From: Lachnospiraceae bacterium
GTDB lineage: Bacteria; Bacillota; Clostridia; Lachnospirales; Lachnospiraceae
Length of the DNA: 64,000 nucleotides
Assembly (NCBI GenBank): GCA_902362715.1
Contig: CABIXN010000001.1
Span: 131,735 to 195,734 of the forward strand
Direction of reading: 5' to 3'
Position 1 is the stretch's first letter; every line of letters starts with the position of its first letter. The notes below the pieces were generated by a model. It did not search any database and had not been told where the DNA came from. It saw only the letters and a program-made list of their open reading frames with translations. Positions 1 to 7,910 of the stretch are shown here, piece by piece. The translations under genes were made by a program, and so were the position numbers.

Positions 1-425
1 ATCGGATTATTAAGGAGACACTCCGGGGAAGAATGAAAGAAAATCGGATGGAGCATTATCAGGCAGTGCTGCCGGAAGTAGCAAAGCAGTGCAGCAGTCT
101 GGAACGGAGAGCCGACGAGGCGGAGCGGGAGACTATAAAACTGAAAAAGGTTCAGTATATGTCAGAACGCATCGGTGAGGAATTTGAAGGAGTAATCTCC
201 GGGGTAACGGCATACGGGCTGTATGTAGAGCTTCCTAATACGGTAGAGGGAATGATTCATATTACTGCGCTGGAGGATGACTATTTTGAATTTCGGGAGG
301 AGACCAGTGAAATGATAGGAGAGAATACCGGAATCTGTTATAAATTGGGCCAGCGGGTAAAAATCCGCGTAACGGGCACTGATGATCTGCTGCGTACTAT
401 AGATTTTGAGCTGGCGGATGAATAG
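1..425 (+). CDS. rnr: Ribonuclease R, C-terminal part (truncated by window edge)
   Basis: The reading frame is open from the first bases and ends at a TAG stop. It encodes the tail of an RNB-family 3'-to-5' exoribonuclease followed by an S1 RNA-binding domain (roughly the last 85 residues, with the S1 pattern EFEGVISGVTAYGLYVELPN and a later GMIHIT strand). The methionine at base 33 is internal, because the frame continues upstream with RIIKETLRGR. RNase R degrades structured RNA and works with SmpB and tmRNA during ribosome rescue; the order rnr-smpB-ssrA seen here is a common Firmicutes arrangement and supports the call. The catalytic RNB core lies outside the window, so its integrity cannot be judged. 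Confidence 0.9.
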   Translation, partial: RIIKETLRGRMKENRMEHYQAVLPEVAKQCSSLERRADEAERETIKLKKVQYMSERIGEEFEGVISGVTAYGLYVELPNTVEGMIHITALEDDYFEFREETSEMIGENTGICYKLGQRVKIRVTGTDDLLRTIDFELADE

Positions 426-597
426 AATAAATACAAAAGAAGCAAGACAGCTGTATTGTATGAACATTTTGTGGACAGCGCAGCAGCCTGGTTTTAAAAG
501 AATCATCAAAATATGAAAATATAATAAAAACCATTGCAAAATTTTGTAAATCGTGTTAGTTTTGAATAGCCAAACAGAGGAATGTAAGGGAATTGAT

Positions 598-1065
598 ATG
601 GGAAAAGACAGCGTAAAATTAATAGCAAATAATAAAAAAGCATATCATGATTATTTCATTGAAGAGACTTATGAAGCCGGCATCAGCCTTCACGGAACAG
701 AAGTCAAATCTGTCAGGATGGGAAAGTGCAGTGTGAAAGAGTCTTTTATCCGAATTGAAAACGGTGAAGTAGTCGCATATGGGCTTCATATCAGTCCCTA
801 TGAAAAGGGAAATATTTTTAACCGGGATCCTCTTCGGCCCAAAAAACTGCTGCTGCACAAATCAGAGATTAACAAGATATCCGGGAAAATTTCCGAAAAG
901 GGTTATACTCTGGTTCCTTTAAAAGTATATTTTAAAGGGAGTCTTATCAAAGTTGAGATCGGGCTGGCGAAAGGCAAGAAGCTGTATGACAAGAGACAGG
1001 ATATTGCCAAAAAAGATCAGCGCCGGGAGGCAGAACGCAGTTTTAAAGTACAGAATTTATATTAA
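598..1065 (+). CDS. smpB: SsrA-binding protein SmpB
   Basis: SmpB binds tmRNA and carries it into stalled ribosomes for trans-translation. The 155-residue product has the family's usual length. It shows the beta-barrel core ([20 protein letters not shown], then [21 protein letters not shown]) and the basic C-terminal tail with [18 protein letters not shown], which becomes helical in the decoding centre. I chose the ATG at 598 because AAGGGA sits six bases upstream and the protein then begins [15 protein letters not shown] as in homologues; an in-frame start at 553 would add 15 residues that do not look like the family. The tmRNA gene follows 17 bases after the stop. Confidence 0.96.
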   Translation: MGKDSVKLIANNKKAYHDYFIEETYEAGISLHGTEVKSVRMGKCSVKESFIRIENGEVVAYGLHISPYEKGNIFNRDPLRPKKLLLHKSEINKISGKISEKGYTLVPLKVYFKGSLIKVEIGLAKGKKLYDKRQDIAKKDQRREAERSFKVQNLY

Positions 1066-1082
1066 ATTTTGTTTATCTTTCC

Positions 1083-1426
1083 GGGGGTGTACTGGTTTCG
1101 ACGGGGTTTTAGAAGCTTTAGAAGCGAGCCGCAGGAGATGCGTCAAATCTCAAACCTAAATATAAACGCTAAAAACGAAAAATTAGCATTAGCTGCAGCT
1201 TAATTGCAGCTTGCCTGCCTTAGAGCACCCGCACTTTAAGAATCAGGTATCGACCATGTGGGAAACGACTTATGCAAAGCTTTGCGCATAAGGGCGTATT
1301 ATGAAGCTACTGAAACCAAAAACCTGTTTCTGGGTGTTTGGCCAAGGGAATGTTAAAACAGAAACTACGCTCGTAGAAGGACAGTAGATAGAATTTCGGA
1401 CAGGGGTTCGATTCCCCTCACCTCCA
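1083..1426 (+). ncRNA. ssrA: tmRNA (transfer-messenger RNA)
   Basis: The 5' end GGGGGTG pairs with the 3' CACCTCC to give a seven-base acceptor stem, and the T-arm GGGGTTCGATTCCCC precedes it. The hallmark 5' segment CTGGTTTCGACGGGG is present. The mRNA-like part encodes a tag ending in AKNEKLALAAA at 1168-1200, followed by TAA at 1201. The terminal CCA is not encoded; the discriminator base is A1426. This is a one-piece tmRNA directly downstream of its partner smpB. The exact resume codon is not certain from sequence alone. Confidence 0.96.
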
Positions 1427-1430
1427 TTGA

Positions 1431-1456
1431 AAACCCCTGATTTTTCGGGGGTTTCT
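1431..1456 (+). terminator. Intrinsic terminator of ssrA
   Basis: A hairpin of AACCCC and GGGGTT arms around a T-rich loop lies five bases after the tmRNA 3' end and runs into a short T stretch. Its position fits termination of the rnr-smpB-ssrA unit. Confidence 0.6.
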
Positions 1457-1589
1457 GAAATTTTGGTATCATTGGGGTATCATATAGGGTACCGGACATA
1501 TGCCCGCTGAAAATAATATCAGGAGGAAATCCTGCATATATGGCATCGCTGAATTTGGCGGTGTTTTTTATATATTAGGAGAGACTGAA

Positions 1590-1692
1590 ATGCCAAAAGA
1601 GATGGATTTTTTTACTGGAACATATTGAACGGATTGAGAATGCATATGAAGATATTGACAGATTGATGAGTGAAAGAGGTGATTCCATATAA
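1590..1692 (+). pseudogene. Frameshifted mini-gene (about 33 residues if repaired)
   Basis: An ATG at 1590 follows a good GGAGA site and reads MPKEMDFF before running out of frame at a seven-T tract (1607-1613), stopping at 1628. The +1 frame continues as a convincing hydrophilic helix, LEHIERIENAYEDIDRLMSE, to TAA at 1692. With six Ts the two parts join into one protein. It could be a decayed gene, a phase-variable tract or a sequencing error. I do not recognise the family. It ends against the start region of the next gene. Confidence 0.4.
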
Positions 1693-1706
1693 TTATTATC
1701 GCATGT

Positions 1707-2102
1707 GTGGATGAAAATCTTGGTATGGCATTTCATAACCGCCGCCAGAGCCGCGATCGTGAAGTGACAAAGCGAATTCTTCAGATCTGTGGAAAGAAAA
1801 AGCTGTGGATGGAGCCGTACAGTGAAAAACTGTTTGCAGAGGAGCTGCCAGAGGTGTGGCAGAGCAGTGAAGGGTTTCTAAAGCAAGCAGGTGACGGAGA
1901 AGTTTGTTTTACGGAGAGAATTTCTCCCAATGAAGCAGTGGAAAAAATAGAGGAACTGATATTGTTTGAGTGGAACCGGACTTATCCTGCAGACCTGAGA
2001 CTGAATCTGAATTTGTCTGAATGGAAGCTGGCAGAGCAGGAAGACTTTCCGGGTTTTTCCCATGAAAAGATTACACAAAAAAGATATATAAAAAAGAGGT
2101 AG
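1707..2102 (+). CDS. Conserved-looking hypothetical protein, start uncertain
   Basis: A 131-residue protein of unknown function, read from a GTG at 1707. The frame stays open upstream to a stop at 1680-1682, and the residues before the GTG (IIIAC, then VDEN) look like a buried first beta strand, so the true start may be a rare ATA or ATT at 1689-1695 behind the AGAGGTG at 1675-1681. The early motif GMAFHNRRQSRD is strongly basic. No catalytic motif is recognisable; similar proteins in related bacteria have, from memory, sometimes been mislabelled ribonuclease Z, which has no support here because no HxHxDH motif exists. It lies three bases before the nuclease lipoprotein gene, so the two are probably co-transcribed. 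Confidence 0.65.
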   Translation: MDENLGMAFHNRRQSRDREVTKRILQICGKKKLWMEPYSEKLFAEELPEVWQSSEGFLKQAGDGEVCFTERISPNEAVEKIEELILFEWNRTYPADLRLNLNLSEWKLAEQEDFPGFSHEKITQKRYIKKR

Positions 2103-2105
2103 GAT

Positions 2106-3083
2106 ATGAAAATACGCAGGATGAAATGGATGGGACTTGCAGCTGTAATTGTCAGTTTCGGGCTTTTGGCCGGCTGTGGTTCTTTGGAACATACAAAAAA
2201 TGCCGCTAATACAGGCGGAAATAAGAACCAGTGGGAAGCATCCCAAGACATAGAGAAAGAAGCAGTTTCTTTATCTGAGATCCCGGAATATGACGGAGAA
2301 CCTTATATTGAGATTAACAGCAATGAGCCGGATTTTACAGAGGATGAACTAACAACGCAATCTTTTGAAGACTACAGCGATCTGGATGAACTTGGAAGAT
2401 GCGGTGAAGCAAATGCAAGTATCGGGAAAGATCTGATGCCAACTGAAAAACGGGGAAGTATCGGCCAGGTAAAGCCTTCTGGATGGCATACGGTGAAATA
2501 TGATATTGTAGATGGCAAATATCTTTATAATCGGTGCCACCTTATCGGCTATCAGCTGACAGCGGAAAATGCCAATGAAGAAAATCTGATAACCGGTACC
2601 AGATATATGAATGTAGATGGAATGCTTCCTTTTGAAAATATGGTGGCAGACTATGTAAAGGAAACCGGGAATCACGTGATGTACCGTGTGACACCCATAT
2701 ATCAGGGGGATGATCTGGTTGCCAGCGGCGTACATATGGAAGCGATGTCTGTGGAAGATCAGGGAGAAGATATCAGTTTCAATGTATATGTGTATAATGT
2801 ACAGCCGGGAATTACCATAGACTATTCTGATGGGGACAGCAGTGTAAGCAGTGAAAAAAATGAAAATCAGCAGTCCGGTCAGGATAAAAAGCAAATAGAA
2901 GAAAAAAAGGATACTTCCGGTCAGTCCCAGGAAAAGGTGGAAATCAGAGGAAATAAAAATTCCAAAATTTATCACTGTAAAGGCCAGGCAGCTTATGAAG
3001 AGATGGAAGACTCTAAAAATCTGGTGGTGTTTTCCTCGGAACAGGAGGCGAAAGACGCCGGATATCGAAAAGCAAAACGATAA
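2106..3083 (+). CDS. Secreted DNA/RNA non-specific endonuclease lipoprotein
   Basis: A 325-residue protein with a lipoprotein signal (hydrophobic stretch and the lipobox LLAGC, lipidated Cys24), so it should be anchored outside the membrane. The central domain, about residues 60-245, matches the streptodornase/EndA-like branch of the beta-beta-alpha-metal nucleases: YNRCHLIGYQLTAEN carries the catalytic His in the place of the usual DRGH-type motif, followed by NLITGTRYMN. A Lys/Gln-rich linker (about 245-285) leads to a C-terminal module with SKIYHCKGQAAYEEM and a GYRKAKR end, resembling the small Ada-like metal-binding modules found on such nucleases, although the usual final Cys is missing. 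Likely roles are nutrient scavenging from DNA or DNA entry. It follows the hypothetical gene at three bases. Confidence 0.85.
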   Translation: MKIRRMKWMGLAAVIVSFGLLAGCGSLEHTKNAANTGGNKNQWEASQDIEKEAVSLSEIPEYDGEPYIEINSNEPDFTEDELTTQSFEDYSDLDELGRCGEANASIGKDLMPTEKRGSIGQVKPSGWHTVKYDIVDGKYLYNRCHLIGYQLTAENANEENLITGTRYMNVDGMLPFENMVADYVKETGNHVMYRVTPIYQGDDLVASGVHMEAMSVEDQGEDISFNVYVYNVQPGITIDYSDGDSSVSSEKNENQQSGQDKKQIEEKKDTSGQSQEKVEIRGNKNSKIYHCKGQAAYEEMEDSKNLVVFSSEQEAKDAGYRKAKR

Positions 3084-3265
3084 AAAGTGCTGCCGGATAA
3101 AAGCTGTTATGATTTTCTGTTATTAGTGTGATAAGCAATAGGGATTTAAAGAAAAGATTTGTTTCTGATAAAATAATTAAAGTAAAAAGAAAAGTATATA
3201 GTACCAGTTGGTTTGTGGTATTTAAGCAGTTTATCGGGAATTGGTAAAATTATGAGGTGCAGAAA

Positions 3266-4852
3266 GTGACAATAAAAGAAATTTTAGATAGAAGCAGTAA
3301 AATAGATCAGTTTTGCCAAAAGTATTCCCTGGCAAACCAGGAAGTAAACATCTTTGGGACATTGAAGTATGAAGCGGAGAACATTGGGGAATTAATGGAA
3401 AATGTAATTTATGTTACAGATACTGAGAAACTTCCTAAAAAGCTGCAGGGAACAGGATATTATAACTTTTTAATATGTGTAAATGATCTAAGTAAAAACC
3501 TTGATCTTTCTAATATGATCAAATCCAGGTGCAATATATTATTTACACTGCAGAAAAAGGATGAAGCTTTGTCTAAAGTAGAACATATATTATTTGATGA
3601 GCGCAGAATAGAGTCTGCTATGAGACGTATTACAGAAGCTTTGTTTGCATCCGGGCTGAAAAAAATGATAGAGGTTGGAGCTGAGCAGATTAAATGTCCT
3701 TTGATGCTGGTAAAAAGCTCTGGTGAAATTATTGAAAAAAATATTGGGATCGTACCAGAGAATATATGCGGGCAATTTAAGCGCTTTTGGACAGAGAATA
3801 CGGCAGATGGATTAATATCTCTGGCAGATAATTGTGAAGAAGATACCGAATATTTATCTTCGAAAAGAATTCCGGGAGCTCGTGTTTTTCAATTATTTGA
3901 TGGAAATATAATGGTGATTGTACTTCCAATTCGGATCAGTAAAATTGAGGTTGGAAAGCTTTTTGGTTTTTTTGAACCTGGAGAATTTCCAGGTTTAGAA
4001 TGTGAACTTTTGTATAGACTGTCTTTGGTGATTGGGGATGAATTGCAAAGACATAACAATTATCATATCGGAAGGCGGCAGAGATATATAAATTTTATGT
4101 GGATGATTTTGGAGGGAAAATATCCAAATATGCAGGCTATTCAAAGTTCTATGGATGAGCTGGGAATTTCCTTTAAAGGAAAATGCAGAATCTGTGTGCT
4201 TCATATTGTTAATGACAATGATGAATTAATTTATATCAATGATATGCTGGATATTATAAGTTCACAGGTTGCTGCCAGAATGCCTCATGTATTATGGATT
4301 ATACATAATAATGAACTGGTACTGTTATTTAATATTGAAAAGAATGCAGATATTTCCGATGCAGATTATAATTTTTTATATAAATTGACAAAGGATAATA
4401 ATATTTCAGCAGGTATGAGTTACGAGTTTTATTCCCTGGCAGGAGCAGGACAATTATACTGGCAGGCAAAGCAGGCCGCAGAGTTTGGACATGAACTTTT
4501 AGGAAAGCGATTGACTAAGTTTGAAGAAGTATCTCATTTTTCAATGTTTCAGCTGATTCAAAAAAACATGGATCCCATGGTGTATGTTGATCCAGGGCTG
4601 ATGCAGCTGTTGAATGAAGGGAAGGAAAATGTGCATGAATCTTTTAATACTCTGTATTGGTATTTGAAGTATGGAGGAAACACAAATGAAGTTGCAGCTA
4701 AAACTCATATGCACCGCAATACGGTACTCTATCGTGTAGATAAACTTCATCAAAGAATGAATTTTGATTTGAATAATGGAATTTCTGTAATGAAATTAAT
4801 GTTATCATTTGAGATTTTAAAATATTTAAAATTGTTTCAGCCTGATGAATAA
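3266..4852 (+). CDS. PucR/CdaR-family transcriptional activator
   Basis: A roughly 528-residue regulator. The N-terminal part (about 1-130) is a PucR-like domain, the middle resembles a GAF/GGDEF-like sensory region, and the C-terminal 70 residues hold the PucR-type helix-turn-helix: YLKYGGNTNEVAAKTHMHRN, then TVLYRVDKL. Members activate purine, sugar-acid or aromatic catabolism genes in response to a metabolite. It lies immediately before the island and ends in a strong terminator, so it is transcribed separately and is a natural candidate activator of the ACP-led operon. The GTG at 3266 is preferred because the TGAGGTG at 3253-3259 lies six bases upstream; a GTG at 3257 overlaps that site. 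Confidence 0.85.
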   Translation: MTIKEILDRSSKIDQFCQKYSLANQEVNIFGTLKYEAENIGELMENVIYVTDTEKLPKKLQGTGYYNFLICVNDLSKNLDLSNMIKSRCNILFTLQKKDEALSKVEHILFDERRIESAMRRITEALFASGLKKMIEVGAEQIKCPLMLVKSSGEIIEKNIGIVPENICGQFKRFWTENTADGLISLADNCEEDTEYLSSKRIPGARVFQLFDGNIMVIVLPIRISKIEVGKLFGFFEPGEFPGLECELLYRLSLVIGDELQRHNNYHIGRRQRYINFMWMILEGKYPNMQAIQSSMDELGISFKGKCRICVLHIVNDNDELIYINDMLDIISSQVAARMPHVLWIIHNNELVLLFNIEKNADISDADYNFLYKLTKDNNISAGMSYEFYSLAGAGQLYWQAKQAAEFGHELLGKRLTKFEEVSHFSMFQLIQKNMDPMVYVDPGLMQLLNEGKENVHESFNTLYWYLKYGGNTNEVAAKTHMHRNTVLYRVDKLHQRMNFDLNNGISVMKLMLSFEILKYLKLFQPDE

Positions 4853-4870
4853 TCAGAAAAAATAAAAAAT

Positions 4871-4930
4871 GCCCCGGCAGCAGGAAACAGTGAATACTGT
4901 AAGAAATGCTGTCGGGGCTTTTTTTGTTTT
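4871..4930 (+). terminator. Strong intrinsic terminator after the PucR-type gene
   Basis: Twelve-base arms GCCCCGGCAGCA (4871-4882) and TGCTGTCGGGGC (4907-4918), with one G-T mismatch-like pair, are followed by seven Ts. It separates the regulator from the ACP-led operon. Confidence 0.9.
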
Positions 4931-4945
4931 GCGAGACTTGAATTG
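4931..4945. repeat. Half copy of the dispersed GAGA-loop hairpin repeat
   Basis: GCGAGACTTGAATTG immediately after the terminator matches the right arm of the repeat found at 40193, 54891 and 61906. The left arm is absent here. Confidence 0.4.
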
Positions 4946-5020
4946 TATTTGTATGAAATGAACGGCAGACATTGTTTTTCTGCACAAAAATAAGCGGTAA
5001 TGCCTTGAGTTTTTAAGATG

Positions 5021-5040
5021 TAGTTACATTGTTGTAACTA
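5021..5040. promoter_or_regulatory. Perfect inverted repeat upstream of the ACP-led operon
   Basis: TAGTTACA-TTGT-TGTAACTA is an eight-base perfect dyad with a four-base spacer, 82 bases before the ACP start codon. Its core TTACATTGTTGTAA matches 11 of 14 bases of the dyad at 30365-30378 inside the same island. The adjacent PucR-type activator or the island's LysR protein is the obvious candidate ligand (inference). Confidence 0.55.
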
Positions 5041-5048
5041 ATGTTCAA

Positions 5049-5067
5049 TGTTATATTTTGAATAACA
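5049..5067. promoter_or_regulatory. Second inverted repeat upstream of the ACP-led operon
   Basis: TGTTAT-attttga-ATAACA, six-base perfect arms with a seven-base spacer, eight bases downstream of the first dyad. It could be a second operator half or overlap the -35/-10 region of the promoter. Confidence 0.35.
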
Positions 5068-5121
5068 AAAACAAAAATGTAAATTTATACATTGAAAAAA
5101 TGAAAGGAAAGGGTAAGTGAT

Positions 5122-5367
5122 ATGACAATCCAGGAAGAAGTATGCCAGGCGCTGGCAAAAAAATGCGCGGAAATTTTTAATGTGAATGAAGCGGATTTGG
5201 GGCCGGAAACCAGATTTGTGGAGGACTTGGGAGCAAAATCAACAAACTACGTGCAGCTGAGCGCGATGCTGGAAGACATGTACGACCTGGAAGTTCCATA
5301 TATGGAATTTCACAGAAAGAAAACTTTTGCAGAAGCAGGAGAATATATTAACAGTTTATTTGATTAG
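5122..5367 (+). CDS. Dedicated acyl carrier protein
   Basis: An acidic 81-residue carrier protein, the length of a stand-alone ACP. The phosphopantetheine site is DLGAKSTNYVQL with Ser40, where the usual D-S-L is replaced by A-K-S-T; the four-helix pattern around it is intact, including the acidic helix II region LSAMLEDMYDLEVP. It is the first gene of the island operon, 24 bases before the acyl kinase gene, and the island encodes its own holo-ACP synthase at 14.3-14.7 kb. No fatty-acid-synthesis genes surround it, so it is unlikely to be the housekeeping AcpP. I infer that it carries an acyl intermediate of the catabolic route; the substrate is unknown. Confidence 0.88.
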   Translation: MTIQEEVCQALAKKCAEIFNVNEADLGPETRFVEDLGAKSTNYVQLSAMLEDMYDLEVPYMEFHRKKTFAEAGEYINSLFD

Positions 5368-5391
5368 GATACCGAAGAGGAGAAAACAGCA

Positions 5392-6540
5392 ATGAAGAAA
5401 GACTATAAGGTATTCGTAATCAATCCGGGTTCCACATCAACAAAAGTTGCGATGTTTGAGAATGAGAAGAAAATTTTTCAGACGAATGTAGACCATCCTG
5501 TCAGTGAATTGGATAAATGCCAGGAAATACCTGATCAGCTGCCCCTTCGGCTGGGGACGATAAAAAACGCGTTGACGGATGCCGGCGTAAGCCTGGATGG
5601 AATTGACGCCATTGCAACGCGTTCCGGCAGTCTTGCGGGCCTGGAGGGCGGCGTATATTCTGTTAATGAGAAGCTGTTGGAGGACAGTTTTACAAATAAA
5701 TATGTAAAACATCCGAATTCACTGGGACCTACGATTGCGAAAAAACTGCAGGAAGAATACGGAGGAGAAATATTCTGCGTAAATCCTCCGGATGTAGATG
5801 AATTATGTGATTACGAAAGGGTCTGCGGTTTTCATGAATTTGCCCGTGTCAGCAGAGGGCACCCGTTGAATCATAAAGAAAACTGTATTCGGTATGCACA
5901 GACACAGGGAAAAACCTATGAGGAAATGAATTTGATTGTGTGCCATCTTGGCGGTGGGGTTACTGTAGGGGCACACCAAAAGGGGAAGATGTTCTGCGTA
6001 AACGATGGCATTAACGGCGACGGTCCGATGGCGCCTACCAGAGCAGGATGGCTTCCGGCGACATCATTGGTTAAAATGTGTTTTTCGGGAGATTATGCAG
6101 AGAAGGAAATTATGGACCGCATTACAAAGAAAGGAGGATTAATAGACCATTTAGGAACGGCGGATGCTAGAGAAATTGTCTCCAGAATAAAAGAGGGAGA
6201 CAAGTATGCGGAGTTAATTTATAATGCATTTATCTGGCAGATTGCCAAAGCAGTTGGCGGCTGTGCGGCTGCAATGAAAGGAGAAGTTGACGCAATTATT
6301 TTGACGGGGGGTATTGCTTATGACACATATCTGACAGGTCATTTAAAAGAATATATCAGCTGGATTGCTCCGGTTGAGGATTCCCCGGGAGAATTAGAAA
6401 TGGAAGGTCTTGCGTCAGGAGCCATACGTGCTATGGAAGGAGTTGAGGAGATAAAGGTCTATACAGGTATTCCTGTATGGTCAGGATTTTCTTGTGCACC
6501 TGTGTTTCATGGAGATAAAAGTAGTGTAAGGTATTATTAA
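5392..6540 (+). CDS. Butyrate kinase-family acyl kinase
   Basis: A 382-residue ASKHA-fold kinase of the butyrate/branched-chain acid kinase group, which interconverts an acyl phosphate plus ADP with a carboxylate plus ATP. Visible signatures are the phosphate-1 loop VINPGSTSTKVAMFE, the central CHLGGGVTVGAH, and the adenosine loop IILTGGIAYD. Butyrate kinases are usually about 355 residues and end near MEGLASGAIRAMEG; here about 25 extra residues follow (TGIPVWSGFSCAPVFHGDK), an unusual extension. Together with the two phosphotransacylase genes it forms a substrate-level phosphorylation module, or in reverse an activation module. Because the substrate is unknown I give no gene symbol. Confidence 0.88.
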   Translation: MKKDYKVFVINPGSTSTKVAMFENEKKIFQTNVDHPVSELDKCQEIPDQLPLRLGTIKNALTDAGVSLDGIDAIATRSGSLAGLEGGVYSVNEKLLEDSFTNKYVKHPNSLGPTIAKKLQEEYGGEIFCVNPPDVDELCDYERVCGFHEFARVSRGHPLNHKENCIRYAQTQGKTYEEMNLIVCHLGGGVTVGAHQKGKMFCVNDGINGDGPMAPTRAGWLPATSLVKMCFSGDYAEKEIMDRITKKGGLIDHLGTADAREIVSRIKEGDKYAELIYNAFIWQIAKAVGGCAAAMKGEVDAIILTGGIAYDTYLTGHLKEYISWIAPVEDSPGELEMEGLASGAIRAMEGVEEIKVYTGIPVWSGFSCAPVFHGDKSSVRYY

Positions 6541-6563
6541 TATAAAAGAATTGGGGGATAAAA

Positions 6564-7874
6564 ATGAATACATCAAAAGGTTCTGTTAGTCTAAATTTTG
6601 GAATCCGTGGTTGGCTGGTTATTATATACTGTTTTTTATCTTTTGTAATCGGGGGAGCGTTTCTTGGAGTTTGGCAGATCACCATCACAGAAAATGCGCA
6701 GACATTGGGTTGGAATACAACAGCATTATTTTCTCTGACAAATGTGGCCGGTATTATCATGTGCTTATTTGAGATGTGGCTTAGCCGAATGCTTATAAAA
6801 GCAAAGGTGAATATTGCCAGAGTTGGTATTATTATGTTTGCCATTTATGTAATTGCCTGTCTGATTATGCGGCTGGCAATTACAGATGTCGTGATTTTTA
6901 ACCTGATGTTCGTTATTTGTTATATTACGACAAACGGACAAAGTATGATGGTAAACGGTGTTCTGGTAGGAAACTGGTGGCCAAGACGCCGTGGAATGGT
7001 AATCGGCCTTACGACGGTGGGGGTACCTGTGGGAAGCGCCTTTGGAAATGGTTTCTACATGGCATTTGCCAAAATAGCAGGTCCGCAAAATGTATACTTT
7101 ATTTATGCACTGGCAGGATTGGTCATTTGTGCGCTTGGCATATTCTTTATCCGTTCTTATCCGGAACAGGTAGGCGCGTATCCGGATAATGATAAGACAC
7201 TGGACAGGGAGGCAATGAAAAAAGAGTTTGCCAAAATGCAGGAAATGCAGAAGAGGAATCCGTGGAATTTGAAAAGAATTTTAAGTACGCCGCAGGTATG
7301 GCTGATTGTTCTGCTGGGCTTTGTTACTTTTAATTCCAACGGAATCTTTATGATGCAGTCCATGAACCGACTGGTTGTATATGGACCGCTTGAAATGCCG
7401 GAAGCAATGGTACTGATGACAATCGCCAGCGTGGTGGCAATTTTCGGTTCTCCGTTGTGCGGAGTGATTGATTCTAAATTCGGCACTAAGGTATCGGCTG
7501 TCTTTATCTGTATTTTAGCGTTGGTATGTACTGTTTTGCAGCTTCCAGGAACCTATACTTCGATTATGATAGGTATGATTTTCTTTGGTATTGTAATGGG
7601 AGGCGCTTCCAATGTGGTGGTAAGTCTGGCTTCCGATGCATTTCCAAGAGATTCGTCAGGCAGGGCATTTTCCATTATTCAGCCGGTTATGCATTTGATT
7701 ACAATGGGAGTGAATGAAATGTATCTGCTGATAGGCGGAAAAGTACATAATTATATGCCGGTATATGCGATATATATTGTTCTTTTGATTGTGACAATTA
7801 TTATTTTTGGCGCTAAATATAATCCGCAGATTGTGAGGGATCTGGACGCAAAACTAAAAGCAGAATGTAAATAA
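6564..7874 (+). CDS. MFS transporter, oxalate/formate antiporter (OFA) type
   Basis: A 436-residue, twelve-helix major facilitator. It begins with a hydrophobic helix (WLVIIYCFLSFVIGGAF) and has the family GVW-type first loop. The motif between helices 4 and 5, WWPRRRGMVIGLTTVGVPVG, is typical of OFA-like monocarboxylate carriers. A cytoplasmic central loop (about residues 205-235) is charged. OFA proteins move small organic anions, so this is likely the uptake or exchange system for the island substrate or product. It lies 23 bases after the kinase gene in the same operon. A second OFA-type carrier lies at 24.0-25.3 kb; the two are not close duplicates. Confidence 0.85.
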   Translation: MNTSKGSVSLNFGIRGWLVIIYCFLSFVIGGAFLGVWQITITENAQTLGWNTTALFSLTNVAGIIMCLFEMWLSRMLIKAKVNIARVGIIMFAIYVIACLIMRLAITDVVIFNLMFVICYITTNGQSMMVNGVLVGNWWPRRRGMVIGLTTVGVPVGSAFGNGFYMAFAKIAGPQNVYFIYALAGLVICALGIFFIRSYPEQVGAYPDNDKTLDREAMKKEFAKMQEMQKRNPWNLKRILSTPQVWLIVLLGFVTFNSNGIFMMQSMNRLVVYGPLEMPEAMVLMTIASVVAIFGSPLCGVIDSKFGTKVSAVFICILALVCTVLQLPGTYTSIMIGMIFFGIVMGGASNVVVSLASDAFPRDSSGRAFSIIQPVMHLITMGVNEMYLLIGGKVHNYMPVYAIYIVLLIVTIIIFGAKYNPQIVRDLDAKLKAECK

Positions 7875-7910
7875 TCGGCGGCAGAATGGAAAGGAAAAAG
7901 GAAGATAAAA

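Noticed and set aside
1707..2102. Ribonuclease Z
   Set aside because: No metal-binding HxHxDH motif or RNase Z fold pattern is present.
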